Origin: Corynebacterium frankenforstense DSM 45800
Lineage (GTDB): Bacteria; Actinomycetota; Actinomycetes; Mycobacteriales; Mycobacteriaceae
Direction: 5' to 3'
NCBI RefSeq assembly: GCF_001941485.1
Contig: NZ_CP009247.1
Coordinates: 992,001 to 1,056,000 of the forward strand
Length of the DNA: 64,000 bases
Positions 34,148-42,867 of the stretch are shown one piece after another (position 1 is the first letter of the stretch; each line of letters opens with the position of its first letter). Made by a program: the position numbers and the translations under genes. The notes below the pieces were generated by a model. That model did not search any database and was not told the origin of the DNA. It saw nothing but the letters and a program-made list of their open reading frames with translations.

Positions 34148-34859
34148 GGCGGGCGGCAACCCGCTGACCGGGTTCGCGCTCGCCGCGGCCGCCTGGCTGC
34201 TCGTCCTCGGGGTCAACCGGGCGTGGTTCTCGGCGGCCGTCGTCACGCTCGTCTTCGCCCACGCTGTACTGCGTGGGCGGGCGCGCACCGTCATCCCGGG
34301 CAGCCTGCTGGTCGCCGTGCCGGTCGCCGCCAGCGCCGCGATCATCCACATCCCCTTCGGCGAGCAGCGCGTGGCCCCCGGCATCACCCTCGACGGGGCG
34401 GCCGTGGCCGGGGTGCTGGGCCTGCGGGTGCTCGCGCTGGTGGCCGTCGTGATCGCCGCCGCTGCGGCCGCCGACGTTCCACGCCTGGCCGTGGCCATGC
34501 AGCAGGCCGGTCTCGGCGGCAAGCCCGCCTACCTGGTCGCCGGCGCCCTGCAGACCGTGCCCGAGGCCCGCGACGCCGCCCGCACCGTCGGCGAGGCCAA
34601 CCGCCTGGCCGGGCGCCGCGTCGGCGTGCGCACCGTGCTGCCGTGGACCGTGGTGCCGCTGGTCTCGCTGCTGATGACACGGGCGGTCGGTCGCGCAGGC
34701 GCCCTGGAGGCCGCCGGCGTGGGGCTCGCGGGAAAACGCACCACCTTCCGCCCGATTGACGACGTCCCGGGCGAGCGCGTGCTGCGCCTGTTCGCCGTCC
34801 CGTGCGCGGCGCTTGTGGTCGCCGCGGTGTGGGCGGCGCGTGCGGGGTGGTTGCCGTGA
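34131..34859 (+). CDS. ECF transporter transmembrane (T) component
   Basis: The 242-residue protein has four to five membrane segments (LTGFALAAAAWLLVLGV; AAVVTLVFAHAVLRG; VIPGSLLVAVPVAASAAI; LRVLALVAVVIAAAAAA). The cytoplasmic helix region carries the T-component ATPase-coupling motifs (ARDAARTVGEANRLAGRR; GRAGALEAAGVGLAG). The start is uncertain: GTG 34131 and 34134 are both in frame and overlap the S-component gene. A dispersed motif copy at 34755 encodes PIDDVPGE before the last helix. The stop overlaps the ATG of the ATPase gene (TGATG). Confidence 0.82.
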   Translation: MVPARRAGGNPLTGFALAAAAWLLVLGVNRAWFSAAVVTLVFAHAVLRGRARTVIPGSLLVAVPVAASAAIIHIPFGEQRVAPGITLDGAAVAGVLGLRVLALVAVVIAAAAAADVPRLAVAMQQAGLGGKPAYLVAGALQTVPEARDAARTVGEANRLAGRRVGVRTVLPWTVVPLVSLLMTRAVGRAGALEAAGVGLAGKRTTFRPIDDVPGERVLRLFAVPCAALVVAAVWAARAGWLP

Positions 34860-36373
34860 TGGGAGATGCTGAGGCAGGAGATGCTGCGATGGGAGATGCT
34901 GCGGCAGGAGACCCTGTGGCTGGAGACGCTCTGGCAGACGACGGCGTGGACGGCATGCGGGTCGACGCTCTCGTGGACGCCGTGGCCGGTGAGCTTGCGG
35001 CGGGGGAGGTCCTGCAGCTGGTCGCCCCGTCCGGGTCGGGGCTCAGCCGGTTGGGCACCCGGCTGCGCGCGCAGCCGCCGACCGGGTGGGGCGCGGTTGG
35101 TTTGGTCGAGCAGGACGCGCACCTGCACGTCACGGGGCTTAGAGCGACCGTGGCCGAGGAGCTGGCCTTCCCCCTCGAGCAGCGCGGCGTGGAGCGCGCC
35201 GAGATGGAGGCGCGTGTCTCCGGGCTGCTGGCTGAGGAGGGCCTGGGGCTCTCCGGGCTTTCGGAGCGCGACCCCGCGCGGCTCTCCGGCGGGCAGACAC
35301 GCAGGCTCGCGGTCGGTTGCGTGCTGGCCACGGATCCGGACGTACTGGTCCTCGACGACTCGTTCGCCGGGTTGGATCCGCGGGCGCGGGAGCGACTGGC
35401 CGGGCTGTGCCGCCGGTTCGCCGGTCGTGGTGGCCGGGTGCTGGTGCTGGGTACGTCCCCGGTTGCCGAGCTCGGCGGGGTGCGGGCCGTGAGTCCGGCG
35501 TCCGGCGCGGACGGACGGATGCGGCTGGTGGCGTTCACGGATCCGGGACCGGTGGAACTGCCGGAGCGGGTCGGGCCGGCCGGTGAAAACGGCGCCGGTG
35601 ACGGTGATCAGGCTGACGCGGGTTGCGCGGGTGATGGTGCTGATGTCTCCTGCGCGGATGAGGCCGCAACCGGAGCCCACCGGCCAAAGACGGTCGCGGT
35701 GATCCGCGGGCTGGTCGCCCGTCCGGGATACGCACCGGAGCCGAAGGGGCGCGTCCGTCGGGTGCTCGGGAAGCTCTTCTCCCGGAAGTCGAAGGCCGCC
35801 CGGGTGGTTCCGGAGGCCACCGGGGCTGCCTCCGCACCCGGGCATGACCACAGGACCGGCGACTGGTTCGGGCCGGTCGACCTGAGCCTTGCCGCAGGCG
35901 AGGTGGTCTGGCTGCGCGGTCCGAACGGCTCGGGCAAGACCACGCTGCTGCGGGCGCTGGCCGGACTGGGGCCGACGCCGGCCGAGGTCGACGCCTCCGT
36001 CGCCATGGCCGTCCAGGACCCCGACGACCAGGCCGTCGACCCGACGGTCGGGCGGTGGGTCGGCTCGGCCGAGAGGTGCACGGCCTGCGGGCTCGACCCG
36101 GAGGAGCACCCGCTGGATCTGGCGCGGGCCGACCTGCGCGTCGCGCAGCTGGCAGCAGTGACCGGGCTGGGCCGGGAGGTGGTGCTTCTCGACGAGCCCG
36201 ACGTGGGACTCGATCACGCGGGGCGCCGGCGGGCGCACCGGTTGATCGCAGAGGCACTGGCCTCGGGTGCCGCGGTGGTTCTGACCTGCCACGATGTCGG
36301 TTTCGTCGGAGAGGTCGGCGGTTACGCGACGGTTCGACAGGTCGATCTGGCGGCACCGCGCGAGACGCGATGA
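34859..36373 (+). CDS. ECF transporter ATPase, two fused halves with one live site
   Basis: A 504-residue fusion of two ABC ATPase halves energises the preceding S and T proteins. Half 1 has a broken Walker A (APSGSGLS, 56-63; Lys replaced by Leu62), intact LSGGQ (142-146), Walker B LVLDD with Glu changed to Asp, and Ser200 where the H-loop His should be. Half 2 has intact Walker A GPNGSGKT (354-361), VVLLDE (441-446) and His478, but no LSGGQ (LARADLRVAQ, 421-430). Only the composite site of half 2 plus the half 1 signature can hydrolyse ATP. The first 30 residues are a repeat tail (GDAAAGDPVAGDA). Confidence 0.85.
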   Translation: MGDAEAGDAAMGDAAAGDPVAGDALADDGVDGMRVDALVDAVAGELAAGEVLQLVAPSGSGLSRLGTRLRAQPPTGWGAVGLVEQDAHLHVTGLRATVAEELAFPLEQRGVERAEMEARVSGLLAEEGLGLSGLSERDPARLSGGQTRRLAVGCVLATDPDVLVLDDSFAGLDPRARERLAGLCRRFAGRGGRVLVLGTSPVAELGGVRAVSPASGADGRMRLVAFTDPGPVELPERVGPAGENGAGDGDQADAGCAGDGADVSCADEAATGAHRPKTVAVIRGLVARPGYAPEPKGRVRRVLGKLFSRKSKAARVVPEATGAASAPGHDHRTGDWFGPVDLSLAAGEVVWLRGPNGSGKTTLLRALAGLGPTPAEVDASVAMAVQDPDDQAVDPTVGRWVGSAERCTACGLDPEEHPLDLARADLRVAQLAAVTGLGREVVLLDEPDVGLDHAGRRRAHRLIAEALASGAAVVLTCHDVGFVGEVGGYATVRQVDLAAPRETR

Positions 36374-36398
36374 CGCCGGTCAGGCGATGCGACACCCG

Positions 36399-38654
36399 TC
36401 AGGCGATGAAGAGCCCGGGCTGCATCCAGCCGCCGTTGTCATCGTTGTCCCCGTCATCCTCGTTGGAGCTGAGGTGATCGGAGTAGTGGGCGTCCACGGT
36501 GTCGTCGAAGCTGGCGCCTTCGGAGGCGTCACCGCAGTGGTCGCCGTCCATGGCGTCGTCGCAGCTGGCGCCGTCGGAGGCGTTACTGGGGTAGCCGCCA
36601 TCCATGGCGTCGCCGAAGACATCGCCGTGGCCGGCATGGTCGGTCGCGTCGGACTCTTCGTGTTTGGCCCGTTCGGCGAGGTAGTCCTCGTAGTCGTCGA
36701 GCCAGTCGGGCGCCTCGGGTACAGGTGTCCCGGGATCATTGGTCGGTTCAGAGTTATCGGTTGCCCCGGGGGCACCTGCGCGCGGGGGACTGCCCTCCGG
36801 TGGGTCGGCGTTGGCGTCGCGGATCTTCGACCCGGCGGCTCGGCGTGCCCGGGAGGTCTCGTTGAGGTCCACCGGGGTCAGCCCGTCGGCCGTGTGGAAT
36901 CCGGTGTGTCCGACTCTTCCGGTCTCGGGGTCTCTGTCGGCCCATCCGCGTTTCCACTGGGGATCTCGTCTGTCGTTGTTGTCTCCGTGGTGGTCCTTGC
37001 ATCTGAGCGTGAGGTTCTCGACGTCTGTGCGGCCGCCGAGCAGCCAGGCGACGAGGTGGTGGACCTCGCAGGCGATGGCCGGCTCGGTGCAACCGGGGTA
37101 GGAGCAGACCAGCTCAGTGGCGACCAGGGCCGCCTTCTGCATGAAGCTCGCCGGCCGCAGCGAGCGCCCGGCGTGCAGCGGGTCGCCATTGCGGGAGTGC
37201 AGGATCTCGATGTCGTAGGCCGAGGCCTGCAGAGCGAGCATGTCGAAGAGAGTCAGGTCCACCGAGGTGTTGGTGGGGTAGGCCTTGCGCCAGACCGGGA
37301 TCCTGTCCGGGTCCACGCGACCGGCGTCGCCCAGGGTCTCGAGATTCCTGCTGATGGCCGAGGCGGCCTCATCGATCTCGTCGAGGTGCTCGGCGGTCAG
37401 CGAGATCAGCAGGCCGGCGCAGCCCCTGGCCTTGTCCGTCGCTGCGGCGTAGTGGGCCAGGGCCTGGAAGAAGGCGTCGCACTTGCGCTGCTTGGCGGTG
37501 CGGTTGTCCTTCTTCTTGGTGGGCTTCGGCCCGTCGCCCGGAGGGGTGTCGGGGGTGAGGTCGGGGATGTCGGTGCCGGGCTTCAGCGCGTCGGCGAAGA
37601 GCTCCTCGACCAGCGCGACCATCGGCGGGGTCAGCTTCGCCTGGAGTGTCGCCGATCCATCGGCGCTGATCGGGGAGAGCCAGGCGTAGCGGTTCTTGTA
37701 CGGGGCGAGCGGGTCGCGGGCCCCGAGGTTGACCTCGGCAATCCGGGAGCGCAGCCAGGCGCGCAGGTCCTCCGGGGAGCGTTTGTCGGCCTCGAGGATG
37801 GCCTCCTTGCGCAGCTCCTCGCGACCGATGATCGCGGAGTCGAGCAGGGTCTTGAGCTCGGTGTCGATGATGCGGGCCTTCTCGGCGGCGAGTTTCCTGG
37901 CGCGGGCGAGGCGGTTGGCCTCGCGTTTGTCGGCCTCCGCCTTGCGGCGGCGCTCCTCGGCGGCACGGCGCTTGGCCTCCTCGCGTGCACGTTCCTCGTC
38001 CTCGCGGCGGCGGCGTTCTTCACGTTCACGCTGCTCGCGTTCGCGCTTCTCCCGCTCCTGCTGCTCGTGCTGCTGCTGTTCGCGCTCTGAGCCGAAGGGA
38101 GCGAAGGTGTTGAAGGGGTTGAAGGTGCCGTCGGCGGACTCGTCGCCGGAGGTGCTGCTGGAGTCACCGTCGGTGTGGGTGGAGCTTTCGGCGTCCGCGG
38201 CCTGGCCGTCACTGTCAGCCTGGCCGTTACCGTCCGTTTGACCGGAACTGTCCTGGTCGGCGCCGGGGCTCCCGGTCCCCGGATCCCCCGGCCCGGCCGC
38301 GGCGGGCTGGGCGGGACCGTAGATGGACTTCGCGGCCTCGATACGGGCCCAGGCCTCCTTGCGCGAGATCCCCAGCGTCTCGGTGAGGAAGAGGTGGGTC
38401 TTCGAGGTGCCGGCCAGGTTGCCGGCGCGGTGGACCTCGGAGAGGTGGGCGAAGGCCGCGTCGACCATCGCCTTGGAGGCCAGGGAGGTCTCGAGCTCCT
38501 TGATCGCGGGGATGGTCGCGGTGAACGTGTGGGCGTCGAGGCCGCTGTCGAGAATCTCGGAGATCTTCTCCATGGACTCGGCGCAGGTGCGGGCCAGAGC
38601 GGTGATCTCCGCGACGCGCGGGTCATCGGAGCGGTTCTTGGTGGTCGCGGTCAT
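36399..38654 (-). CDS. DUF222 / HNH nuclease-domain protein
   Basis: The 751-residue protein belongs to the actinobacterial 13E12/REP-like family: an N-terminal DUF222 domain, split by a Gly/Ser/Asp linker and a long charged coiled coil (EREQQQHEQQEREKREREQ and onward, about residues 195-270). A C-terminal HNH motif follows, with CX4C (CSYPGC) and HHLVAWLLGGRTDVENL near 560. DHHGD completes the metal site. The acidic C-terminus contains three 18-residue repeats from 54-bp DNA repeats (36493-36646). ATG 38654 is preferred for its GGGG-rich upstream; GTG 38663 is in frame. Function is unproven; such genes multiply in actinobacteria and may be mobile. Confidence 0.85.
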   Translation of the reverse strand: MTATTKNRSDDPRVAEITALARTCAESMEKISEILDSGLDAHTFTATIPAIKELETSLASKAMVDAAFAHLSEVHRAGNLAGTSKTHLFLTETLGISRKEAWARIEAAKSIYGPAQPAAAGPGDPGTGSPGADQDSSGQTDGNGQADSDGQAADAESSTHTDGDSSSTSGDESADGTFNPFNTFAPFGSEREQQQHEQQEREKREREQREREERRRREDEERAREEAKRRAAEERRRKAEADKREANRLARARKLAAEKARIIDTELKTLLDSAIIGREELRKEAILEADKRSPEDLRAWLRSRIAEVNLGARDPLAPYKNRYAWLSPISADGSATLQAKLTPPMVALVEELFADALKPGTDIPDLTPDTPPGDGPKPTKKKDNRTAKQRKCDAFFQALAHYAAATDKARGCAGLLISLTAEHLDEIDEAASAISRNLETLGDAGRVDPDRIPVWRKAYPTNTSVDLTLFDMLALQASAYDIEILHSRNGDPLHAGRSLRPASFMQKAALVATELVCSYPGCTEPAIACEVHHLVAWLLGGRTDVENLTLRCKDHHGDNNDRRDPQWKRGWADRDPETGRVGHTGFHTADGLTPVDLNETSRARRAAGSKIRDANADPPEGSPPRAGAPGATDNSEPTNDPGTPVPEAPDWLDDYEDYLAERAKHEESDATDHAGHGDVFGDAMDGGYPSNASDGASCDDAMDGDHCGDASEGASFDDTVDAHYSDHLSSNEDDGDNDDNGGWMQPGLFIA
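36493..36646. repeat. 54-bp tandem repeat inside the HNH gene
   Basis: Units start at 36493, 36547 and 36601 and encode an 18-residue acidic repeat of the DAMDGxxxxDASxGASxD kind. The last copy is partial. Confidence 0.75.
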
Positions 38655-39062
38655 CAGAGTCACCCCCTCGGCGGTGATGGTCCGTTCCCGGTGGTGCGGC
38701 CCCTCGCCGCGTGAATTTCCCCCGAGTGTTGTTCGTGCTTTCCGGTGTCGAGCCTAGCGATCCATGCGATAGAACGCAAGTGTGTTCGAGTATATTTTTC
38801 GAAGTTTCTTGGGGTCCGTCCGCTGATTATCCGGTGTGTGCGGCGAGATCCAGGCGGGTTGTGACTGTTTGGCCGAGGCAAACGCGTGGTCGAACATGGT
38901 CTGCATCCGTATCCACGCTCACGGATGTGTGCCCGCCCTGCCGCCCGCGCCTGTCCGGCCTGCCGGTCCCTGCTTGCCCGGCCGTGCCAGCCGTGCCGGC
39001 CGCGCCCGACCGCCCTGCCGGCCGCGCCGGTCCGGCCGCCGGGCCCCGCCCGCCGAACCCCG
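38655..39062. other. Upstream region of the HNH gene
   Basis: The stretch contains an AT-rich patch (38760-38815) with the imperfect palindrome TTCGAGTATATTTTTCGAA at 38785-38803, a likely promoter or operator area for the HNH gene. The distal part (38930-39062) is a monotonous CCGGCC-rich sequence with no gene. Confidence 0.45.
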
Positions 39063-39734
39063 TCAGGCCGCCTCGCCGGCGGTGAACAGCGACGCGGGGG
39101 AGTGGACCGGCGCGAAGTCGCGGTCGACGAACCAGCAGAAGGTCGGTGCGGTCTCGCCGGTGAGCTGGTGGACGGCGTCAGCTGCGGCGGTGGGCACCAG
39201 GGCGCGCACCCAGGCCTCCGGGGTGGCCGCGGGCAGTTCCTTCTCGGTCGCGCTGAAGCGCAGCATGAGCAGGTAGGCCGGCTCGGTCTCGGAGCTCCAG
39301 CCGCGGATGCGGGCCCGCGCGCGGGTGCCCACGCGGTGGCGGCGCACGGCGACGACGGCCGCGTCCTCGCCGAGCACCTCGGGAAGCTGCAGTGTCGGTG
39401 GACGCCAGCGGGCTCCGGGACGTACCAGCGAGCGCGGGTGCCGGACCATCGAGAGCACGTTGCGCAGCGAGTCGGACTCGCGGTTCTGGATCATGCGCGC
39501 CAGCGAGCCGGCGAGATCCGGGTCCGGGGTCTCGGCGCGGTGGGTGGGGCGGCGCCGGACGCCGCGCACGTTGCGCGTGGCCGCACCGTGGCGCGCGGGG
39601 GAGCCGTCACGCGCGGCGCCGTGACGGGCCGCGCGCCCGCCACGGCTCACCGGGAAACGGCCGGCCGAAGAACGGCCGCGCCCGCCGATGGAGGAGAAAG
39701 CGTCAGAGTTGCCGGGGTTCGTGGAGTTCTTCAT
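39063..39734 (-). CDS. Conserved hypothetical protein with basic N-terminus
   Basis: The 223-residue protein has an Arg/Gly/Ser-rich N-terminal third (SSIGGRGRSSAGRFPVSRGG). It continues into a helical segment (PDPDLAGSLARMIQNRESDSLRNVLSMV) and a C-terminal part with VLGEDAAVVAVRRHRVGTRA and FCWFVDRDFAPVHSPA. The helical part loosely recalls the small Rv3235-type proteins encoded near secA in actinobacteria, but this is only an impression. No signal peptide is visible. ATG 39734 is chosen because TAATGT lies 7 nt upstream. Function unknown. Confidence 0.6.
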   Translation of the reverse strand: MKNSTNPGNSDAFSSIGGRGRSSAGRFPVSRGGRAARHGAARDGSPARHGAATRNVRGVRRRPTHRAETPDPDLAGSLARMIQNRESDSLRNVLSMVRHPRSLVRPGARWRPPTLQLPEVLGEDAAVVAVRRHRVGTRARARIRGWSSETEPAYLLMLRFSATEKELPAATPEAWVRALVPTAAADAVHQLTGETAPTFCWFVDRDFAPVHSPASLFTAGEAA

Positions 39735-39741
39735 GACCCGC

Positions 39742-39747
39742 ACATTA
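39742..39747 (-). promoter_or_regulatory. -10 element of the hypothetical gene at 39063
   Basis: TAATGT on the minus strand, 7 nt before ATG 39734; leaderless type. Confidence 0.5.
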
Positions 39748-39787
39748 AGAACGCCGCGTGACGGGAAGGCCCCACTCCGCCGCAAAA

Positions 39788-39805
39788 TTAGAACACACAT
39801 TCTAA
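39788..39805. promoter_or_regulatory. Palindromic operator candidate between divergent genes
   Basis: TTAGAA and TTCTAA flank CACACA in an AT-rich patch. The site lies 54 nt upstream of the minus-strand gene and about 180 nt upstream of the exporter pair. TetR- or MarR-type repressors bind such sites, but no regulator gene is adjacent. Confidence 0.4.
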
Positions 39806-39981
39806 AACCTGGCGCTGTCCAGGACGTTCGGTGGACTTCGTGCGCGCCCGGGGTAGGGTGGTTGCGGCATTGAGCGCCCAGAGGCCACCGGAAAGGGCGG
39901 ACGCACAGACCGCCATGGCCCGTCAGGGCCCGCCACAGGACAAGACCGCCCACAGAGCAGGGGAGCACCACCGAGAAAGCC

Positions 39982-41388
39982 ATGTCAGAGACCCAGACCG
40001 TCACAACCGCGAAGCCGAAGATCCCCACCGAGATCTGGGTGCTCGTCGCAGCAGCCTTCCTCATCGCCCTGGGCTACGGGCTGATCGCGCCGATCATCCC
40101 GCAGTTCGCGCAGAGCTTCGACGTCGGCATGGCGGCCGCGGGCGCGGTGGTCTCGATCTTCGCGTTCTCGCGCCTTCTCTTCGCGCCGGCATCGGGCAAA
40201 CTGATCGACCGGCTGGGCTCGCGCGGGGTCTACCTGACGGGCCTGTCCACGGTCGCGGTGACCACGGGTGCGGTCTCGGTCGCCCAGGAGTACTGGCACA
40301 TCCTCCTGCTGCGCGGCCTGGGCGGCATCGGCTCGACGATGTTCACCGTCTCGGCGATGAGCATCATCGTCCGCTTCGCCCCGCCGACGATCCGCGGGCG
40401 GTGCTCCTCGGCCTACGCCTCGGCGTTCCTGCTGGGCAACATCATCGGCCCCGTCCTCGGCGCGGCGCTGTCCTCGCTGGGCATGCGCGCGCCCTTCGCC
40501 ATCTACGGCGCGACGCTCTTCGTGGCCGTCGGCGTGGTGTGGTGGCGCATGCCGCACGCGGGCACGGGACGCACGGCCAAGGACCCGACTCACCCGCCGA
40601 TGACCTTCCGCGAGGCCTTCGCCGACCGCGCCTACCGCTGCGTGCTGGTCTCCGGCTTCGCCAACGGCTGGTCCAACTTCGGCGTGCGCGTGGCCACCCT
40701 GCCGCTGTTCGCGGCCGCCGTCTTCGAGCACGGCGGGGCGATCGCGGGCCTGGCGATGGCCGCCTTCGCCTTCGGCAACGCGATCTGCCTGCAGTTCTCC
40801 GGGCGCCTGGCCGACCGCGTGGGCCGCCGCCCGCTGATCCTGATCGGGCTGGCCGCCAACGGCGTCTTCACCGGCACGCTGGGCCTGGCCGACAGCTTCT
40901 ACCCGCTGCTCATCGCCTCGGCGCTGGCCGGCGCGGGCGCGGGCGTGCTCAACCCGCCGCAGCAGGCCGTGATCGCCGACGTCATCGGCAACAAGCGCTC
41001 CGGCGGCAACGTGCTGGCCAACTTCCAGATGGCCCAGGACGGCGGCACGATCCTCGGGCCCATCGTCGTCGGCGCGGTCGCGCAGGCCGCCGGCTTCCCG
41101 GTCGGCTTCGCCGTCTGCGGCGCGGTGACCGCCCTGGCCTTCCTCTCCTGGGCGCTGCACGGGCGCGAGACCCTCGAGGCCGCCGGCGGCGACCTGCGCT
41201 CAATTGCCGACGTCCCGTCCCACCCCTCCGGCGCCGAAGGTTCCACGGGCGCGCCCGGCGCCGAAGCTTCCACGGGCGGGCCCGGCGCCGCAGGCGCCGG
41301 CACCGCCGACGGTGCGGCGACCGGCGACGGTGCGGCGACCGGCGACGGTGAGCGGCGCGACGTCGGCAAGCGGAGGGGGCGCGCGTGA
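39982..41388 (+). CDS. MFS multidrug-type exporter (DHA1, 12 segments)
   Basis: The 468-residue transporter has twelve predicted membrane segments. It shows the MFS motif A variant GKLIDRLGSRGVYLTG after segment 2, motif A' GRLADRVGRRPLILIG in the second half and a GNIIGPVLGAAL motif C in segment 5, typical of drug-proton antiporters. The C-terminal 60 residues are a soluble Ala/Gly tail carrying two dispersed motif copies (41203 and 41355). The start ATG 39982 has a weak GAGAAAGCC upstream. It overlaps the next MFS gene by 4 nt (GTGA). Substrate is unknown. Confidence 0.88.
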   Translation: MSETQTVTTAKPKIPTEIWVLVAAAFLIALGYGLIAPIIPQFAQSFDVGMAAAGAVVSIFAFSRLLFAPASGKLIDRLGSRGVYLTGLSTVAVTTGAVSVAQEYWHILLLRGLGGIGSTMFTVSAMSIIVRFAPPTIRGRCSSAYASAFLLGNIIGPVLGAALSSLGMRAPFAIYGATLFVAVGVVWWRMPHAGTGRTAKDPTHPPMTFREAFADRAYRCVLVSGFANGWSNFGVRVATLPLFAAAVFEHGGAIAGLAMAAFAFGNAICLQFSGRLADRVGRRPLILIGLAANGVFTGTLGLADSFYPLLIASALAGAGAGVLNPPQQAVIADVIGNKRSGGNVLANFQMAQDGGTILGPIVVGAVAQAAGFPVGFAVCGAVTALAFLSWALHGRETLEAAGGDLRSIADVPSHPSGAEGSTGAPGAEASTGGPGAAGAGTADGAATGDGAATGDGERRDVGKRRGRA

Positions 41389-42779
41389 CGCAGGCTTCCA
41401 CGCGGCCGTGGCACGCGCTCGGGGCGCTGTGCGTGGGCCTCTTCGTCACGCTGCTCGACCAGTCCTTCGTGGCGGTGGCCCTGCCGGACATCCAGCGTGA
41501 GCTGGGCGCCTCGGTCAACCAGGCGGTGTGGGTCTCGGCGGTCTACCTGCTGACCTTCGCGGTGCCGCTCTTGGTCACCGGACGCCTCGGCGACCGGTTC
41601 GGGCAGCGCACGGTCTACCTGTGCGGCATGGCGATCTTCACCGCGTGCGCGGCCGGCTGCGCGATGGCGCCGACGATCGAGGCGCTGATCGTGCTGCGCG
41701 CCTGCCAGGGCTTCGGCGCCTCGCTGGTCAACCCCCAGCCGCTCAGCGTGATCAACCGGGTCTTCCCGGCGGACCACCGCGGCCAGGCGATGGGGGTGTG
41801 GTCGGCCGTGGCGGGCTCGACGGGGATGTTCGGGCCGGTGCTCGGCGGGTTGATCGTCGGGATCGCCGACTGGCGCTTCGCGTTCGCGGCCTACGTGCCG
41901 CTGGGCCTGGTCTCGCTGCTGCTGGTCTCGCGCTGGGTGCCGCGCCTGGAGCGCACGGCCGCGCACGTCGACCCGGTCAGTGCGCTGGTCTCGCTGGTCG
42001 CGGTGCTCGGCGTGGTCTTCGCGCTGCAGGAGGGCCCGGAGCTCGGCTGGGGCCCGGAGCTTATCGCGGTGCTGATCGTGGGGCTGGCCGCGGGTGTGGG
42101 CTTCGTGTGGCTGCAGGCCCGTGCCGGGCGCACCGGTAGGGAGGCGCTGATGCCGCTGGAGCTCTTCGCCAACAACAACTTCGCCCGCGGCGCGCTGGCG
42201 GTGGCCACGCTCGGCTTCGCGGTCTACGCGGTGCACCTGCCGATCATGCTGTACCTGCAGCAGGTCAAGGGCATGGACCCGCGGCACGCGGGGCTGATGA
42301 TGATCCCGATGGGCGTCCTCTCGGTGATCGTCGCGCCGATGGCCGGCAGGCTGACCGACCGGCTGGCGCCGGGGCTGATCTCGAAGACGGGCTTCGGCTT
42401 CCTCATCGCGGCGATGTGCTCGTTCGCGGTGGTGATGTGGCTTGAGGCTCCGGTGATGTGGACGCTGGCGCCGATCTGCCTGCTGGGTGTGGCCAACGGG
42501 GCGTGCTGGTCGCCGAACTCGACGATCTCGATGCGGGGGCTGCCCGAGCACCTGGTGGGGGCGGGCTCGGGGGTCTACAACACCTCCCGGCAGGTCGGCG
42601 CGGTGCTCGGCGCGGCCTCGCTGGGCGCGGTGCTGCAGGTGGGCACCGGGCCGCTGGGTCAGGCCGGCGCGCTGGCCGTGGGCATGCTGCTGCCGGTCGG
42701 CGGGCTGCTGGTGGGGCTCTACGCGGTCTCCGGTTTCCGCGCGACGACGCGGGTGCGCTCGCAGGACGCGGCCGGGTAG
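41385..42779 (+). CDS. MFS exporter of the DHA2 (EmrB/QacA) family
   Basis: The 464-residue protein has about fourteen membrane segments. Family marks are LLDQSFVAVALPDIQREL in segment 1, the motif A GRLGDRFGQRTVYLCG, and the segment-5 motif SVINRVFPADHRGQAMGVWS followed by GPVLGGLIVG. The Asp in segment 1 (LLDQS) is the usual proton or substrate residue. GTG 41385 overlaps the stop of the preceding MFS gene, so two drug-type exporters from different families are translationally coupled. A divergent palindromic operator candidate lies upstream of the pair. Confidence 0.88.
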   Translation: MTQASTRPWHALGALCVGLFVTLLDQSFVAVALPDIQRELGASVNQAVWVSAVYLLTFAVPLLVTGRLGDRFGQRTVYLCGMAIFTACAAGCAMAPTIEALIVLRACQGFGASLVNPQPLSVINRVFPADHRGQAMGVWSAVAGSTGMFGPVLGGLIVGIADWRFAFAAYVPLGLVSLLLVSRWVPRLERTAAHVDPVSALVSLVAVLGVVFALQEGPELGWGPELIAVLIVGLAAGVGFVWLQARAGRTGREALMPLELFANNNFARGALAVATLGFAVYAVHLPIMLYLQQVKGMDPRHAGLMMIPMGVLSVIVAPMAGRLTDRLAPGLISKTGFGFLIAAMCSFAVVMWLEAPVMWTLAPICLLGVANGACWSPNSTISMRGLPEHLVGAGSGVYNTSRQVGAVLGAASLGAVLQVGTGPLGQAGALAVGMLLPVGGLLVGLYAVSGFRATTRVRSQDAAG

Positions 42780-42867
42780 GCGGCGCCGGGCCGGTGCCCG
42801 CTGTGCACGCCGCGCACACGCCGGGTGTCCGCACATGCGCACATGCAGGGCACCCGCCCGGAGACGA

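Noticed and set aside
38785..38803. SOS/LexA box candidate upstream of the HNH gene
   Set aside because: TTCGAG...TTTCGAA has the wrong spacing and lacks the GAAC/GTTC cores of the actinobacterial LexA site; kept only as an imperfect palindrome.
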